Source of the DNA: Brevibacillus laterosporus DSM 25
GTDB lineage: Bacteria > Bacillota > Bacilli > Brevibacillales > Brevibacillaceae
Direction of reading: 5' to 3'
DNA: 64,000 bases
Assembly (NCBI RefSeq): GCF_002706795.1
Contig: NZ_CP017705.1
Coordinates: 2,761,001-2,825,000 of the forward strand
Below are positions 18,981 to 27,295 of the stretch, piece by piece (the first letter of the stretch is position 1; each line of letters begins with the position of its first letter). A program made the translations under genes and the position numbers. Below the pieces are notes generated by a model. That model saw nothing but the letters and a program-made list of their open reading frames with translations, ran no database searches and was not told where the DNA came from.

Positions 18981-18998
18981 TTGCAACCACCGTGCCAA
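18981..18998 (-). promoter_or_regulatory. Consensus sigma-54 promoter of the Tm-1-like operon
   Basis: On the minus strand the site is TTGGCACGGTGGTTGCAA, a full match to TGGCAC-N5-TTGCA with GG and GC 10 bases apart. It lies about 33 bp before the chosen start codon and next to the gene of a sigma-54 activator. Confidence 0.93.
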
Positions 18999-19029
18999 AT
19001 GAAATGATGCGGTTTTGTAGGTGTTGATC

Positions 19030-19044
19030 GAGAAAAAAGTTCTC
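19030..19044. promoter_or_regulatory. Secondary GAGAA/TTCTC dyad
   Basis: GAGAA (19030-19034) and TTCTC (19040-19044) repeat the inner half-site of the larger inverted repeat nearby. It may be a second, weaker activator site. Confidence 0.4.
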
Positions 19045-19060
19045 ATGTGTAAAATAAAGC

Positions 19061-19104
19061 GGGAAAATATTTCTCGATTAAAAAATAACGAGAAATATTT
19101 TCCC
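19061..19104. promoter_or_regulatory. Perfect 16-bp inverted repeat, probable activator binding site
   Basis: GGGAAAATATTTCTCG (19061-19076) and CGAGAAATATTTTCCC (19089-19104) are perfect complements around a 12-bp A/T spacer. The site lies 65-125 bp upstream of the sigma-54 promoter and just past the end-distal side of the regulator gene, where an enhancer is expected. Confidence 0.75.
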
Positions 19105-19167
19105 ACACAGACTTGTACGTAAATATAGGAGGATATCCGTTCTTGTATATTCATTTCCTAAAAGGCT

Positions 19168-21006
19168 TTAAGGAACCTTAATGTCATACTTTTTTAATTT
19201 GTTATAAAGGGTTCGGCGTGTAATCCCCAGCTGTTCAGCTGCCTTGGTACGATTCCAAGAGCAGAGTGCGAGCGTGTCAAGGATACACTGTTTTTCCAAT
19301 GATTGAATGCTTTGAGACGAAGCATAAGGAACATCCTGAACATAGAGAGCACGATTAGCTTGTTCATGTAGCTGAATATGTTGTTGTAAGGATGGAGGAA
19401 GGGAGCTTAAACCTATAATGGACGAATTACTCAAAATGGCTGCGCGTTCTAGTGTATTCTCTAGCTCTCGCACATTACCTGGCCAATCATAGCTGAGCAT
19501 CGCATCTAGTGCAGCAGGGGTTACACTTTGTACCTCACAATGAAACTTCTGATTGATCTTTTGGATGAAATGGCTGATGAGCAAAGGAATATCTTCTTTA
19601 TGTTCTCGCAATGGAACAGTCTGGATGGAGACTACATTTAAACGATAGTAGAGATCCTCCCGAAACCTTCCCTGCTCAACTGCCTCTCGCAGATTAACAT
19701 TGGTAGCGCATACAATTCTCACGTCTACTTTAATGGTTGTCGAACCGCCTACCCGTTCGAATTCCTGCTGCTGAATGACGCGAAGGAGCTTCGCCTGCGT
19801 AGATAAGCTCATTTCACCGATTTCATCCAAAAACAACGTTCCCTTATCCGCTAGTTCAAACCGACCAAGACGTTGCTGGATTGCACCAGTGAACGCTCCC
19901 TTTTCATGACCAAATAGTTCACTTTCTAAAAGGGTTTCTGGTAAGGCGGCGCAGTTGATCTTTACGAATGCTTGATTATAACGGTCGCTATTGTAATGGA
20001 TTGATCTGACAAGTAGCTCTTTTCCCGTTCCGCTTTCCCCATGTACTAATACATTGACATTTTTATTGGCTACTTTTTTTACTAGTGCATAAATTTCTTG
20101 CATAGGACGGCTTTTCCCCACAATTTCGTCGAAGCCAAGTTTTTTCTGAAGTTCTTTTTTTAGATAAAGATTTTCTTCTTCTAACGAAGCGTAGTTTTTA
20201 AACTGATCAGTGATTTTCCTGATACTGCTTTCAGTAGGGAGCCGTTCAAAGCTAGAGCCGCCAATTATACCAATAGCACTTGTTTGTTTATAAAATAAAA
20301 ACGCATCCTCAGGAGATGTAATAGGCCCTCCGTAAACCACATGATAACAAGTAGGATTAACGGTCCGAGCAGCCTGAAAGATACGATTGGCCAGTTTAAC
20401 TCCTTCTTCCAGAGTCATGCTGTGTTGTACTCCGGTTTCTCCACCTAAAGTCCAGCCTAAATGGGCACAAATCATATCCACCTGAGCTTGTGCCATCAAA
20501 GTGGCTTGGTTCTCATTGAAAACGAAGGCTACCGTAAACAATCCTTGGCGAGAGGCTTCTCTTAAAAAGGAAATCTCCTGTTCAAAGCCAAGACCTTCAG
20601 CTTCCAATGCATCACGAAATGTGCCATCAATTAAACCAACAGATGGAAAATTATTTACACCATGAAACCCGGATTGCTTAATTTGATCCAGCAAGCGTTG
20701 GTGATCTATGGTTGGATCAGTCGCGCAAGCACCAAAAATAACCGGTGTGTGCAAGGCATGAGGAAGAATCTCTCGTATGCCAAACGACATGACGGTATGA
20801 TTGCTATTGCCAAAAGGGAGCAGACAGCCAAGGGTTGATACACCAGCCGATCGAAATTGCCCTGCGTTAAGTGCAAGTAAAAAATCGGCACCTCCAGCAA
20901 TCGCCTGTTTTGCGGAAGAGCCAGAACCTGCCGCAACACCAATTAAGGGTTTGTTCTTTTGTAGATGTTGGTTGAGCATGTTTCTTACTTGGTCTTTGAC
21001 TTGCAA
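19168..21006 (-). CDS. Sigma-54 activator with a TIM-barrel (PEP-hydrolase-like) sensor domain
   Basis: This protein of about 612 residues has three parts. Residues 10-270 are a TIM-barrel like that of the enzyme at 16813-17637 ([64 protein letters not shown]). Residues 300-535 are a sigma-54 AAA+ domain with GESGTGKE and GAFTGA. The end is a Fis-type helix-turn-helix ([19 protein letters not shown]). The TTG start at 21006 follows GGAGGAG by 6 bases; an ATG 75 bases upstream has no good site. It very likely drives the neighbouring Tm-1-like operon in response to a ligand of the barrel. Confidence 0.9.
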   Translation of the reverse strand: MQVKDQVRNMLNQHLQKNKPLIGVAAGSGSSAKQAIAGGADFLLALNAGQFRSAGVSTLGCLLPFGNSNHTVMSFGIREILPHALHTPVIFGACATDPTIDHQRLLDQIKQSGFHGVNNFPSVGLIDGTFRDALEAEGLGFEQEISFLREASRQGLFTVAFVFNENQATLMAQAQVDMICAHLGWTLGGETGVQHSMTLEEGVKLANRIFQAARTVNPTCYHVVYGGPITSPEDAFLFYKQTSAIGIIGGSSFERLPTESSIRKITDQFKNYASLEEENLYLKKELQKKLGFDEIVGKSRPMQEIYALVKKVANKNVNVLVHGESGTGKELLVRSIHYNSDRYNQAFVKINCAALPETLLESELFGHEKGAFTGAIQQRLGRFELADKGTLFLDEIGEMSLSTQAKLLRVIQQQEFERVGGSTTIKVDVRIVCATNVNLREAVEQGRFREDLYYRLNVVSIQTVPLREHKEDIPLLISHFIQKINQKFHCEVQSVTPAALDAMLSYDWPGNVRELENTLERAAILSNSSIIGLSSLPPSLQQHIQLHEQANRALYVQDVPYASSQSIQSLEKQCILDTLALCSWNRTKAAEQLGITRRTLYNKLKKYDIKVP

Positions 21007-21229
21007 AAGTATCTCCTCCAAGCGAAAATAGGCTTCTATTTGTAAAGTAACATAAGGAGCTTGTATCGTACAGGAAAGCAAAAAGAAAACCTTATCAAAG
21101 TATGATCAGAAAGTATACTTCTCTAAAATTTATTCTGTTATGTTGAGAGCATCAGGTTTACAATATAAGAAGAATAGCAATCATACTAGCAGGTATAAAG
21201 CAGGAAAAGTACAAGGGGGATTTAAGCAC

Positions 21230-22039
21230 ATGACTATGCATAAAGCTCTGACTATCGCGGGTTCAGATTCAAGCGGTGGAGCAGGAATTCAGGCAGACTT
21301 AAAAACATTTCAGGAACGTAACGTTTATGGAATGACTTCTATTACAGCATTGGTAGCTATGGATGAAAACTGGGCCCATCTCGTTTATCCGCAACCTCTT
21401 GAAGCGATTGAGGCGCAATTGGAAACAACTATGCATTATGTGGGAGTAGATGCTCTGAAAACAGGAATGCTGGCAACCAAAGAAGTAATTGAGCTGGCTG
21501 CCCGCAAAATTGCTGAATATAATGTAACGAAGGTTGTTGTTGACCCAGTCATGATTTGCAAAGGGGAAGACACGGTTCTTTTAGATGAGCAAGCTATTAA
21601 AGCGATGCGAGAAGAGTTAATCCCAAGAGCAATGGTTGTAACACCTAACTTGCCCGAAGCCGCATTTCTTAGTGGTCTAAAAATTAATACGGTTGAAGAT
21701 ATGAAAGCAGCTGCGAAGAAAATCCATGAGATGGGAGCCAAATATGTCTTGATCAAAGGCGGCGGTCGTCTTGAGGATAGTCAAGCTGTAGACCTACTAT
21801 TTGATGGAGAGTCATTCGAAATCTTAGAAACAGAAAAATTCGATACTACATTTACACATGGAGCAGGCTGCACGTATTCCGCTGCGATTACTGCTGAATT
21901 GGCAAAAGGAGCGGAAGTGAAAGATGCTGTTAAAACAGCGAAAGCTTTCATTACAGAAGCCATTCGCCAAGCATTTCCGTTAAATCAGCATGTGGGACCA
22001 ACGTGTCATTCTGCATACCGTGCAGTAGAAGGTAAATAA
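21230..22039 (+). CDS. pdxK: Pyridoxal/hydroxymethylpyrimidine kinase (PdxK/ThiD family)
   Basis: This 269-residue ribokinase-fold kinase closely resembles B. subtilis PdxK: KALTIAGSDSSGGAGIQADLKTFQ, DALKTGML, DPVMICKGEDTVL, TPNLPEA and THGAGCTYSAA, the last being the anion hole. It phosphorylates pyridoxal or pyridoxine and may act on hydroxymethylpyrimidine. The start at 21230 was chosen because the protein then aligns with PdxK and AAGGGGG lies 12 bases before it. It stands alone with its own terminator. Confidence 0.9.
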   Translation: MTMHKALTIAGSDSSGGAGIQADLKTFQERNVYGMTSITALVAMDENWAHLVYPQPLEAIEAQLETTMHYVGVDALKTGMLATKEVIELAARKIAEYNVTKVVVDPVMICKGEDTVLLDEQAIKAMREELIPRAMVVTPNLPEAAFLSGLKINTVEDMKAAAKKIHEMGAKYVLIKGGGRLEDSQAVDLLFDGESFEILETEKFDTTFTHGAGCTYSAAITAELAKGAEVKDAVKTAKAFITEAIRQAFPLNQHVGPTCHSAYRAVEGK

Positions 22040-22053
22040 ATGTAAATCTAATG

Positions 22054-22097
22054 AAATAAGCTCTGTCTAAAGAAAAATAAGACAGGCTTATTTTTTT
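22054..22097 (+). terminator. Terminator of pdxK
   Basis: AAATAAGCTCTGTCT pairs with AGACAGGCTTATTT with a small mismatch, followed by seven T. Confidence 0.85.
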
Positions 22098-22275
22098 GTG
22101 ATTTTCCTTACTTTTCAGTAAATAATGTCCAAATTATTAAATCTTTACAAAAACGAGCACATTTGATATACCCCCATAGCCCTTTCGAGTCATGCTGTGT
22201 CATAGTGGCATATTTATCATAGTAATGGCGTGATTGGATGACTGCGCTTACCATACCCCAAAAAGGAGGGGACTT

Positions 22276-23649
22276 ATGCGGCGACATACAGCTTTCAGGA
22301 TAGGTAGTCATATTTGCTTGGTTCTGATGCTGGCCTGTTTGGTAGCTAGTGGTTTCATCATACAACCAGCACAAGCCGAGGAGATGAAAAATGAGTTACA
22401 ACAACTGATTGACCAAGCTCAGCAGGATACGATTCTTAAAGTGCCAGCAGGGGAATACAGTGGACCTATCCTGATCACTAAGCCGATTCATGTAGAGGCA
22501 GAGGGTACCGTAACTGTACGTAGCCAAGGGGATGCTCCCGTAGTCACTTTGAAAAGTAACCAAGCAGGTCTTCGTGGTCTTACTTTATTAGATGAGCGTC
22601 AAGGTGCAGAGACTGCTACGCTAGTAGTGGAAGGAAGCCGAAATGTACTAAAAGAGCTCACTATTGAAACAAAGGGAACAGGTCTACAGCTACGCAAGGG
22701 TGAGCATAACCAGATCATTGGCAACAAGATCAAAGGTTTGTTGGCAGGAAAGGCTATTCCTACTGGCTTAAATGAAACACGCAGCCCAGGGAAAAAAGGC
22801 AATGGAATTGATTTAAAAGAGGCCAACAACAATACCATTATGGGGAATTTGGTCGAAAATATGTTTGATGGTATCTATGTAGAGACTAGTCACTACAACC
22901 GTGTGGAGAAAAACATGGTCTACGATTCCCGTTATGGCTACCATCTCATGTTTAGTAATGATGTTACCTTGATTCACAATCAGGGGGATCGGAATGTAAC
23001 AGGCGGTATGGTCATGGGCTCAGACAATGCAGTCGTTACAGATAATCGATTCACTAAGCAAAATGAGAGCGTTAACTCGCAAGGTATTCTGCTGTTCGAT
23101 GTGCAAAAGGCAAAAGTGGAACGCAATTACGTGGAAGGAAACCGCGTGGGGCTTTATGTAGAAGCAGCGGAAAAGAATGAGATTTCCTACAATCAAATAT
23201 TGCAAAATTATATCGGTTTGCAATTGAAAGAATCGAAAGACAATTCATTTACAGGCAATCATTTTATCGGAAATGTAACGCAGGCAGAGGCTCAGAGCAG
23301 TACAGATAACCTTTTGCAGCTGAATTATTGGGACAGTGCTCAAAGTGTAGATTTGCAAGGAGATGGCAAAAGTGATCTGTCCTACCGTATTAATCCATTC
23401 TTCTTCGCATTAACAGATCAAGTAGAGGCATTTCAGATTTTCTTTCAATCACCGGGACTATTATTTCTAGAGAGCATGTTTGATGACCATTCTGGCGCAT
23501 TTCTGCAAGATCCACAGCCTTTGATGGCGCCAATCGAGCAACAAAATCAAGCACCTACAACCCATTCGCCGATTATCATTGTGATTAGTGCGATTATGTT
23601 GGCAGGGAGCATCTATTTTATCTATCTAATGGGGGTTCGTACAAAATGA
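22276..23649 (+). CDS. nosD: NosD, periplasmic-type copper/sulfur maturation protein
   Basis: This 457-residue exported protein has a signal peptide (through about residue 34, AQAEE), a right-handed beta-helix of CASH repeats (EANNNTIMGNLVENMFDGIY, DNRFTKQNESVNSQG) and a C-terminal membrane helix that anchors it outside the cell. NosD works with NosFY to load the CuZ site of nitrous oxide reductase. The ATG at 22276 follows GGAGGGG. It overlaps nosL by 4 bp. No nosZ lies before it; pdxK is the next gene. Confidence 0.9.
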   Translation: MRRHTAFRIGSHICLVLMLACLVASGFIIQPAQAEEMKNELQQLIDQAQQDTILKVPAGEYSGPILITKPIHVEAEGTVTVRSQGDAPVVTLKSNQAGLRGLTLLDERQGAETATLVVEGSRNVLKELTIETKGTGLQLRKGEHNQIIGNKIKGLLAGKAIPTGLNETRSPGKKGNGIDLKEANNNTIMGNLVENMFDGIYVETSHYNRVEKNMVYDSRYGYHLMFSNDVTLIHNQGDRNVTGGMVMGSDNAVVTDNRFTKQNESVNSQGILLFDVQKAKVERNYVEGNRVGLYVEAAEKNEISYNQILQNYIGLQLKESKDNSFTGNHFIGNVTQAEAQSSTDNLLQLNYWDSAQSVDLQGDGKSDLSYRINPFFFALTDQVEAFQIFFQSPGLLFLESMFDDHSGAFLQDPQPLMAPIEQQNQAPTTHSPIIIVISAIMLAGSIYFIYLMGVRTK

Positions 23650-24341
23650 AAAAAACACATATGATTTGGGCAAGCATTGCATTGGTTTCTGCTTTAATGA
23701 CAGGTTGTGGAGGACAATCAGCACAACCAGTGGCGATTAATGAAAGCGTTGATAAATGCGATATCTGTAACATGCAAATTGCTGATGATCACAATGCAAC
23801 GGAGATTATTTTAAAGGACGGAAAAGCGCTTAAATTTGATGATATCGGCGATTTGTTCGCTTGGATTAAAAAGAACGGAACCGAAAAAATTGACGTTAAA
23901 TTCGTACGTGATTATCACAGCAAAGAGTGGATGAATCTAAACGATGCTACTTTTGCTTACGATAAAGAATTTAAAACACCAATGGCTTATGGAGTATATT
24001 CTTTTAAAGATAAACAATCAGCGGAAGCTTTTGTAAAAGAACAGGGTAAAGGTCAAATCCTGACAGCCGAACAGCTTAATAGCCATAATTGGGAAATGAA
24101 TATGGATCAAATGAAGGATATGAAACATCACGGTGATATGGAGCATAAAGAGGGAGACAAGGCTGGCGACCATTCACAGCAACACGATGCAAGCAAAGAT
24201 GGCGATCATTCAAAACAACAACATGATGCAGGTAAAGAAGGCGATCATTCAGTTCAACAACACGATGCAGGTAAAAGCGCGGGCGAACATGGCGGTTCTC
24301 ATCCATCTACTGAAACACCAGCAAGTGGCACAGGGCACTAG
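23646..24341 (+). CDS. nosL: NosL-like copper lipoprotein with His-rich C-terminal repeats
   Basis: This 231-residue lipoprotein has a signal ending in the lipobox LMTGC. The core has CDICNMQIADDHNATE, which binds Cu(I) in NosL, and KFDDIGDLFAWIK. The last 75 residues are an unusual tail with repeats of GDHSxQQHDAGK and many Met, His and Asp, likely to bind metal. Typical NosL is 170-190 residues. It overlaps the nosD end and likely supplies copper to the Nos assembly. Confidence 0.88.
   Translation: MKKTHMIWASIALVSALMTGCGGQSAQPVAINESVDKCDICNMQIADDHNATEIILKDGKALKFDDIGDLFAWIKKNGTEKIDVKFVRDYHSKEWMNLNDATFAYDKEFKTPMAYGVYSFKDKQSAEAFVKEQGKGQILTAEQLNSHNWEMNMDQMKDMKHHGDMEHKEGDKAGDHSQQHDASKDGDHSKQQHDAGKEGDHSVQQHDAGKSAGEHGGSHPSTETPASGTGH
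24165..24278 (+). repeat. Tandem repeat in nosL coding for GDHS...HDAGK
   Basis: Three units of 36, 39 and 39 bases start at 24165, 24201 and 24240, each with GGCGA(T/C)CATTCA. Each encodes a His/Asp-rich block; a fourth partial block follows. Confidence 0.85.
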
Positions 24342-24396
24342 GACGTTTTAATAAAGCACACTTGCCCGAGGGACTACAGATAGAGGAAGTGTTGAT

Positions 24397-25215
24397 ATGC
24401 AAACTATCCACATCGCCAAGCGGGAGATACAAATTGGATTTCGCAATCCGTGGGCGTATTCATTTTTGGCCCTATTCTCGCTATTTAGCCTAGCTCTTTT
24501 GTTGATACAAGCTCAAGCTTACATGGAGGGTTATACCCATACGACAGGAGCTATGCTTAATTTAATCTTGTATTTATTACCACTGATGACGTTGCTACTC
24601 GGCTCCTTTTCTATTACTTCGGAAAAGGAAGAGGGAAGCTGGCAGTTACTTTCCACGTATCCGCTCTCTACATCCGCGTTTCTTGGTGGAAAATATCTGG
24701 GGCTAGCTGCCGTTTTAATTGCGATTATCAGTTTTGGATACGGCTTATCTGGATTGGTAGGAGCTTTGTTTGGCAAAGGATTTACGCTCTCGCTGTTACT
24801 CTTTTTCTTCCTTTTTTCTATCTTATTAATCTTGTTGTTTTTAGGAATCGCAGTATGGATCGGAACCTTCTGCCAGAATCGTTGGCAAGCTTTAACGGTT
24901 GGTGTTAGCATTTGGTTTTTGTTTATTTTAGCCTGGCCTACTCTATTAATTTCCGTCCTAGGCTGGTTACCTTATCAAGCGATTAATCCTGCGGTACAAA
25001 TTTTAACCATATTAAATCCAGCCGAGTTAGTTCGTATTTTTATGGTCATCAAAATGGGTGGCGGTTCTATTTTTGGTCCAGAGTATTATCAATGGGTAGA
25101 TTGGTTAAAGACCAGTATGGGTACGACTTTGTTCGCTGTTTTTTGCTTACTTTGGGTGGTATTGATGATGGCGGGATCTATTTTGGCCTGGGAAAGAAGG
25201 CGATACCGTGGGTAG
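24397..25215 (+). CDS. nosY: NosY, ABC transporter permease
   Basis: This 272-residue membrane protein has about 6 transmembrane segments. FGKREIQIGFRNPWAYS-type opening (IAKREIQIGFRNPWAY) and ITSEKEEGSWQLLSTYPLS match NosY of the ABC-2 type. It forms the exporter with NosF that supplies sulfur for CuZ. It overlaps nosF by 8 bp. TM residues and context support the call. Confidence 0.85.
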   Translation: MQTIHIAKREIQIGFRNPWAYSFLALFSLFSLALLLIQAQAYMEGYTHTTGAMLNLILYLLPLMTLLLGSFSITSEKEEGSWQLLSTYPLSTSAFLGGKYLGLAAVLIAIISFGYGLSGLVGALFGKGFTLSLLLFFFLFSILLILLFLGIAVWIGTFCQNRWQALTVGVSIWFLFILAWPTLLISVLGWLPYQAINPAVQILTILNPAELVRIFMVIKMGGGSIFGPEYYQWVDWLKTSMGTTLFAVFCLLWVVLMMAGSILAWERRRYRG

Positions 25216-26020
25216 CAGATCTGAAGCAGTAGATAAAGTGGTAGATACGTACGATTCAAATTCTCGTGCATTGATTAAGGAACGTTTGCTTATTAAGGGT
25301 ATTAGTAAACGGATCAAACAGCAAACATTAGTTGAGCCATTTGAGCTTTCGATGGATGCAGGTGAGATCGTGGCTCTATGTGGCGGCAATGGAGCAGGCA
25401 AGAGCACGGTTTTACGTATGATCGTTGGTATTACGCAACCTTCTGAAGGTGACATTACAGTAAATGGTATGAGCTGGAAGGAAAACCGCACTGAGTATTC
25501 TAACCAGATCGGCTATATGCCCGATCAGTTCAACTTTGGCAATGGACTGACAGCACGGGAGACTTTACAATTCTATGCTTCCCTGCGTAAAATTAATGTG
25601 ACACGAACCGAAGAAGTGCTCGAATTGGTAGGGCTTACGGATGTACAAGACAAACGTGTCAGTACATTTTCAAAAGGTATGCAGCAGCGCTTGTTATTTG
25701 CGCAGGCCATTTTAGCGAAACCAGCCTTGGTAGTACTAGACGAACCTACCAACGGACTTGATCCTTATTGGATGGAAGAGTTTGTGCAATTAGTTCAACA
25801 AATTAAGCGTGAAGGAAGTAGCGTTATTTTTTCAACACATCAGCTTAATATTGCCGAACTGGCGTGTGATCGGGCTATCTTTTTACAAAAAGGACGCATT
25901 ATACAGCAAGGAAGTGTAGAGCACTTTCAACAAAAATATGGAACTCTCGGTTTACAGGGAGCGTTCGCAGAAATCTTTCCATTTGGACAACGTGTAGGGC
26001 AGGATAAAAAACCAAGATAG
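25208..26020 (+). CDS. nosF: NosF, ABC transporter ATP-binding protein
   Basis: This 270-residue ATPase has Walker A GGNGAGKST, the signature VSTFSKGMQQRL, and Walker B LVVLDEPTNGLD. It starts with GTG inside the end of nosY, after AAGAAGG. It pairs with NosY to energise export. Confidence 0.88.
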   Translation: MGSRSEAVDKVVDTYDSNSRALIKERLLIKGISKRIKQQTLVEPFELSMDAGEIVALCGGNGAGKSTVLRMIVGITQPSEGDITVNGMSWKENRTEYSNQIGYMPDQFNFGNGLTARETLQFYASLRKINVTRTEEVLELVGLTDVQDKRVSTFSKGMQQRLLFAQAILAKPALVVLDEPTNGLDPYWMEEFVQLVQQIKREGSSVIFSTHQLNIAELACDRAIFLQKGRIIQQGSVEHFQQKYGTLGLQGAFAEIFPFGQRVGQDKKPR

Positions 26021-26070
26021 TCACACTTTTCCGGCGAAAGAGTACTGAAGGGATGAAAGGGTTGAAAGTG

Positions 26071-26460
26071 ATGGGACATCCTGAAAAGAGGAAAAGAAGC
26101 CTACTTTCCCTCTTCATTCTCAGCCTATGCGTATTAACGCTAGTTGGGTGTGGAGCAAGAGGGCCTAAACCAGATATAACAGCAGAATTTAGTAGTGAGC
26201 CAGCACCACCTAAGGTAGGAGAGCAAACGATTTTAACTGCTAAATTGGGTGGGCTAGAGAATTATGATGAAGTGTACGTGGATATTGAATTAAAATTGGA
26301 GGGGCAACGTACTCGTGAGCTAGTTAAAGCCAAGCAGGGTGAGAGGGCTGTATATGCGGCAAAGCAAAAATTCTCTAAACCTGGCACGTACGATGTTACT
26401 GTCCATGTGTATACACCACAACTGCACGAAACGGTAATGAAGAAGATTACAGTGGAATAA
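26071..26460 (+). CDS. Small lipoprotein with YtkA-like domain
   Basis: This protein of about 129 residues has a lipoprotein signal (LCVLTLVGCG) and an Ig-like YtkA/FixH-type domain (ILTAKLGGLENYDEVYVDIEL, YDVTVHVYTPQLHETV). The ATG at 26071 was chosen because AAAGGG lies 9 bases before it; an ATG at 26053 has no room. YtkA-like proteins often lie next to copper and cytochrome oxidase genes. It closes the nos-like operon and may hold copper. The function is inferred. Confidence 0.75.
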   Translation: MGHPEKRKRSLLSLFILSLCVLTLVGCGARGPKPDITAEFSSEPAPPKVGEQTILTAKLGGLENYDEVYVDIELKLEGQRTRELVKAKQGERAVYAAKQKFSKPGTYDVTVHVYTPQLHETVMKKITVE

Positions 26461-26497
26461 GAAGGCAGTGTAGGAAGGAAATCAAGAATAGATATAT

Positions 26498-26534
26498 AGG
26501 GAGAGGGGAAGGCGATTGAGCCCTCCCTTTTTTA
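26498..26534 (+). terminator. Terminator of the nos-like operon
   Basis: AGGGAGAGGGG pairs with CCCTCCCT allowing a one-base bulge, followed by TTTTTT. The IS200/IS605 element begins right at the end of this T run. Confidence 0.75.
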
Positions 26535-26547
26535 TCAACCGTGCCGT

Positions 26548-26572
26548 AAAACCCCTTGCTTTAGCTATGGGG
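26548..26572 (+). other. Left-end hairpin of the IS200/IS605 element
   Basis: AAAA (26548-26551) is the probable guide motif, followed by the stem CCCC/GGGG with the inner sequence TTGCTTTAGCTAT. It is the counterpart of the right-end hairpin at 28453-28473. Confidence 0.7.
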
Positions 26573-26636
26573 ATATAAGGCAATTTGCTCTGCATCCTCA
26601 AAAGAGGGTGCTAAGAGCAAACAAAAAAAGAGTACT

Positions 26637-26806
26637 TCAGGCTGTCGAGAAACCCCCTCTACGAATTCCGCTGATTGGGTAGAAAAAATTTGGCCTTCCA
26701 GAATCGTTTCTAAGGAGCTTTTCGATGGTGAGGAGCCATATTTGTACCCCATAAAAACAGATGAAAAGCCCTCTTTTTTGCGACAGGGGGCTTTTTCAAC
26801 ACTCTG
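26637..26806. mobile_element. MITE-like insertion of about 170 bp in the IS left end
   Basis: Imperfect inverted repeats CAGGCTGTCGAGAAACCCCCT (left) and, in complement, CAGAGTGTTGAAAAAGCCCCCT (right) bound the segment, and GAGTACTT occurs directly on both sides (26630-26637 and 26806-26813). It holds no convincing gene. It may derive from a larger IS whose ends carry similar repeats. Both borders are approximate. Confidence 0.5.
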
Positions 26807-26830
26807 AGTACTTTTTTTTCGCTAATTTAC

Positions 26831-26855
26831 GTTAGATATGCTAAATATATCTAAC
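26831..26855. promoter_or_regulatory. Inverted repeat in the tnpA promoter region
   Basis: GTTAGATAT and ATATCTAAC are perfect 9-bp arms with a 7-bp spacer. A TATAAT box at 26868-26873 lies 12 bp downstream, so it could be an operator or hairpin for tnpA. Confidence 0.5.
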
Positions 26856-26882
26856 AGCATGTGGTATAATTAGCCATAGGTG

Positions 26883-27293
26883 ATGGCTTTGAGTAGATCA
26901 GTGGAAAGTAACCACAATATCGTATTTGATTGTAAATACCACGTTGTCTTTTGTCCAAAGTATCGCAAAAAGGTTTTGATTGAACCAGTAGATGTTCGAT
27001 TAAAGGAATTGTTTCTTGAAAAAGCACAGGAATTGCGTGCTGAAGTGGTTGAGATGGAAATCATGCCCGATCACGTTCATTTGCTCATCACATGCGATCC
27101 TCGATTCGGAATCCATCGAATAATGAAACATTTGAAGGGCTATACATCCAGAGTTTTGCGGATGGAATTTAGACATCTCAAAAGTAGACTCCCCTCACTT
27201 TGGACAAACTCCTACTTTGTTGCCACAGTTGGGACTGTTCAACTGGATGTGATTAAAAAATACATTGAGTCTCAAAAAGAAAGGAGTGATTGA
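26883..27293 (+). CDS. tnpA: IS200/IS605 transposase TnpA (Y1 HUH)
   Basis: This 136-residue single-strand transposase has the HUH metal motif H64-V-H66 (MPDHVHLLI) and the catalytic Tyr127 (VIKKYIESQ). The start is the ATG at 26883; a GTG one codon upstream is possible. The opening [19 protein letters not shown] is the family signature. All active residues are present. Confidence 0.93.
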   Translation: MALSRSVESNHNIVFDCKYHVVFCPKYRKKVLIEPVDVRLKELFLEKAQELRAEVVEMEIMPDHVHLLITCDPRFGIHRIMKHLKGYTSRVLRMEFRHLKSRLPSLWTNSYFVATVGTVQLDVIKKYIESQKERSD

Positions 27294-27295
27294 GC

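Noticed and set aside
22140..22275. Possible FNR-type box before nosD
   Set aside because: TGTGTCATAGTGGCA is only a weak dyad and does not match TGTGA-N6-TCACA.
24165..24278. CRISPR-like array
   Set aside because: The repeats are contiguous coding units in nosL with no spacers; no other regular spaced repeat was seen in the window.
24076..24306. Open frames opposite or beside the nosL tail
   Set aside because: They are shadows of the tandem repeat and have skewed composition with no start signal.
26561..26752. 63-codon minus-strand frame in the IS left end
   Set aside because: It spans the border of the MITE-like insertion, has no ribosome site and no family match.
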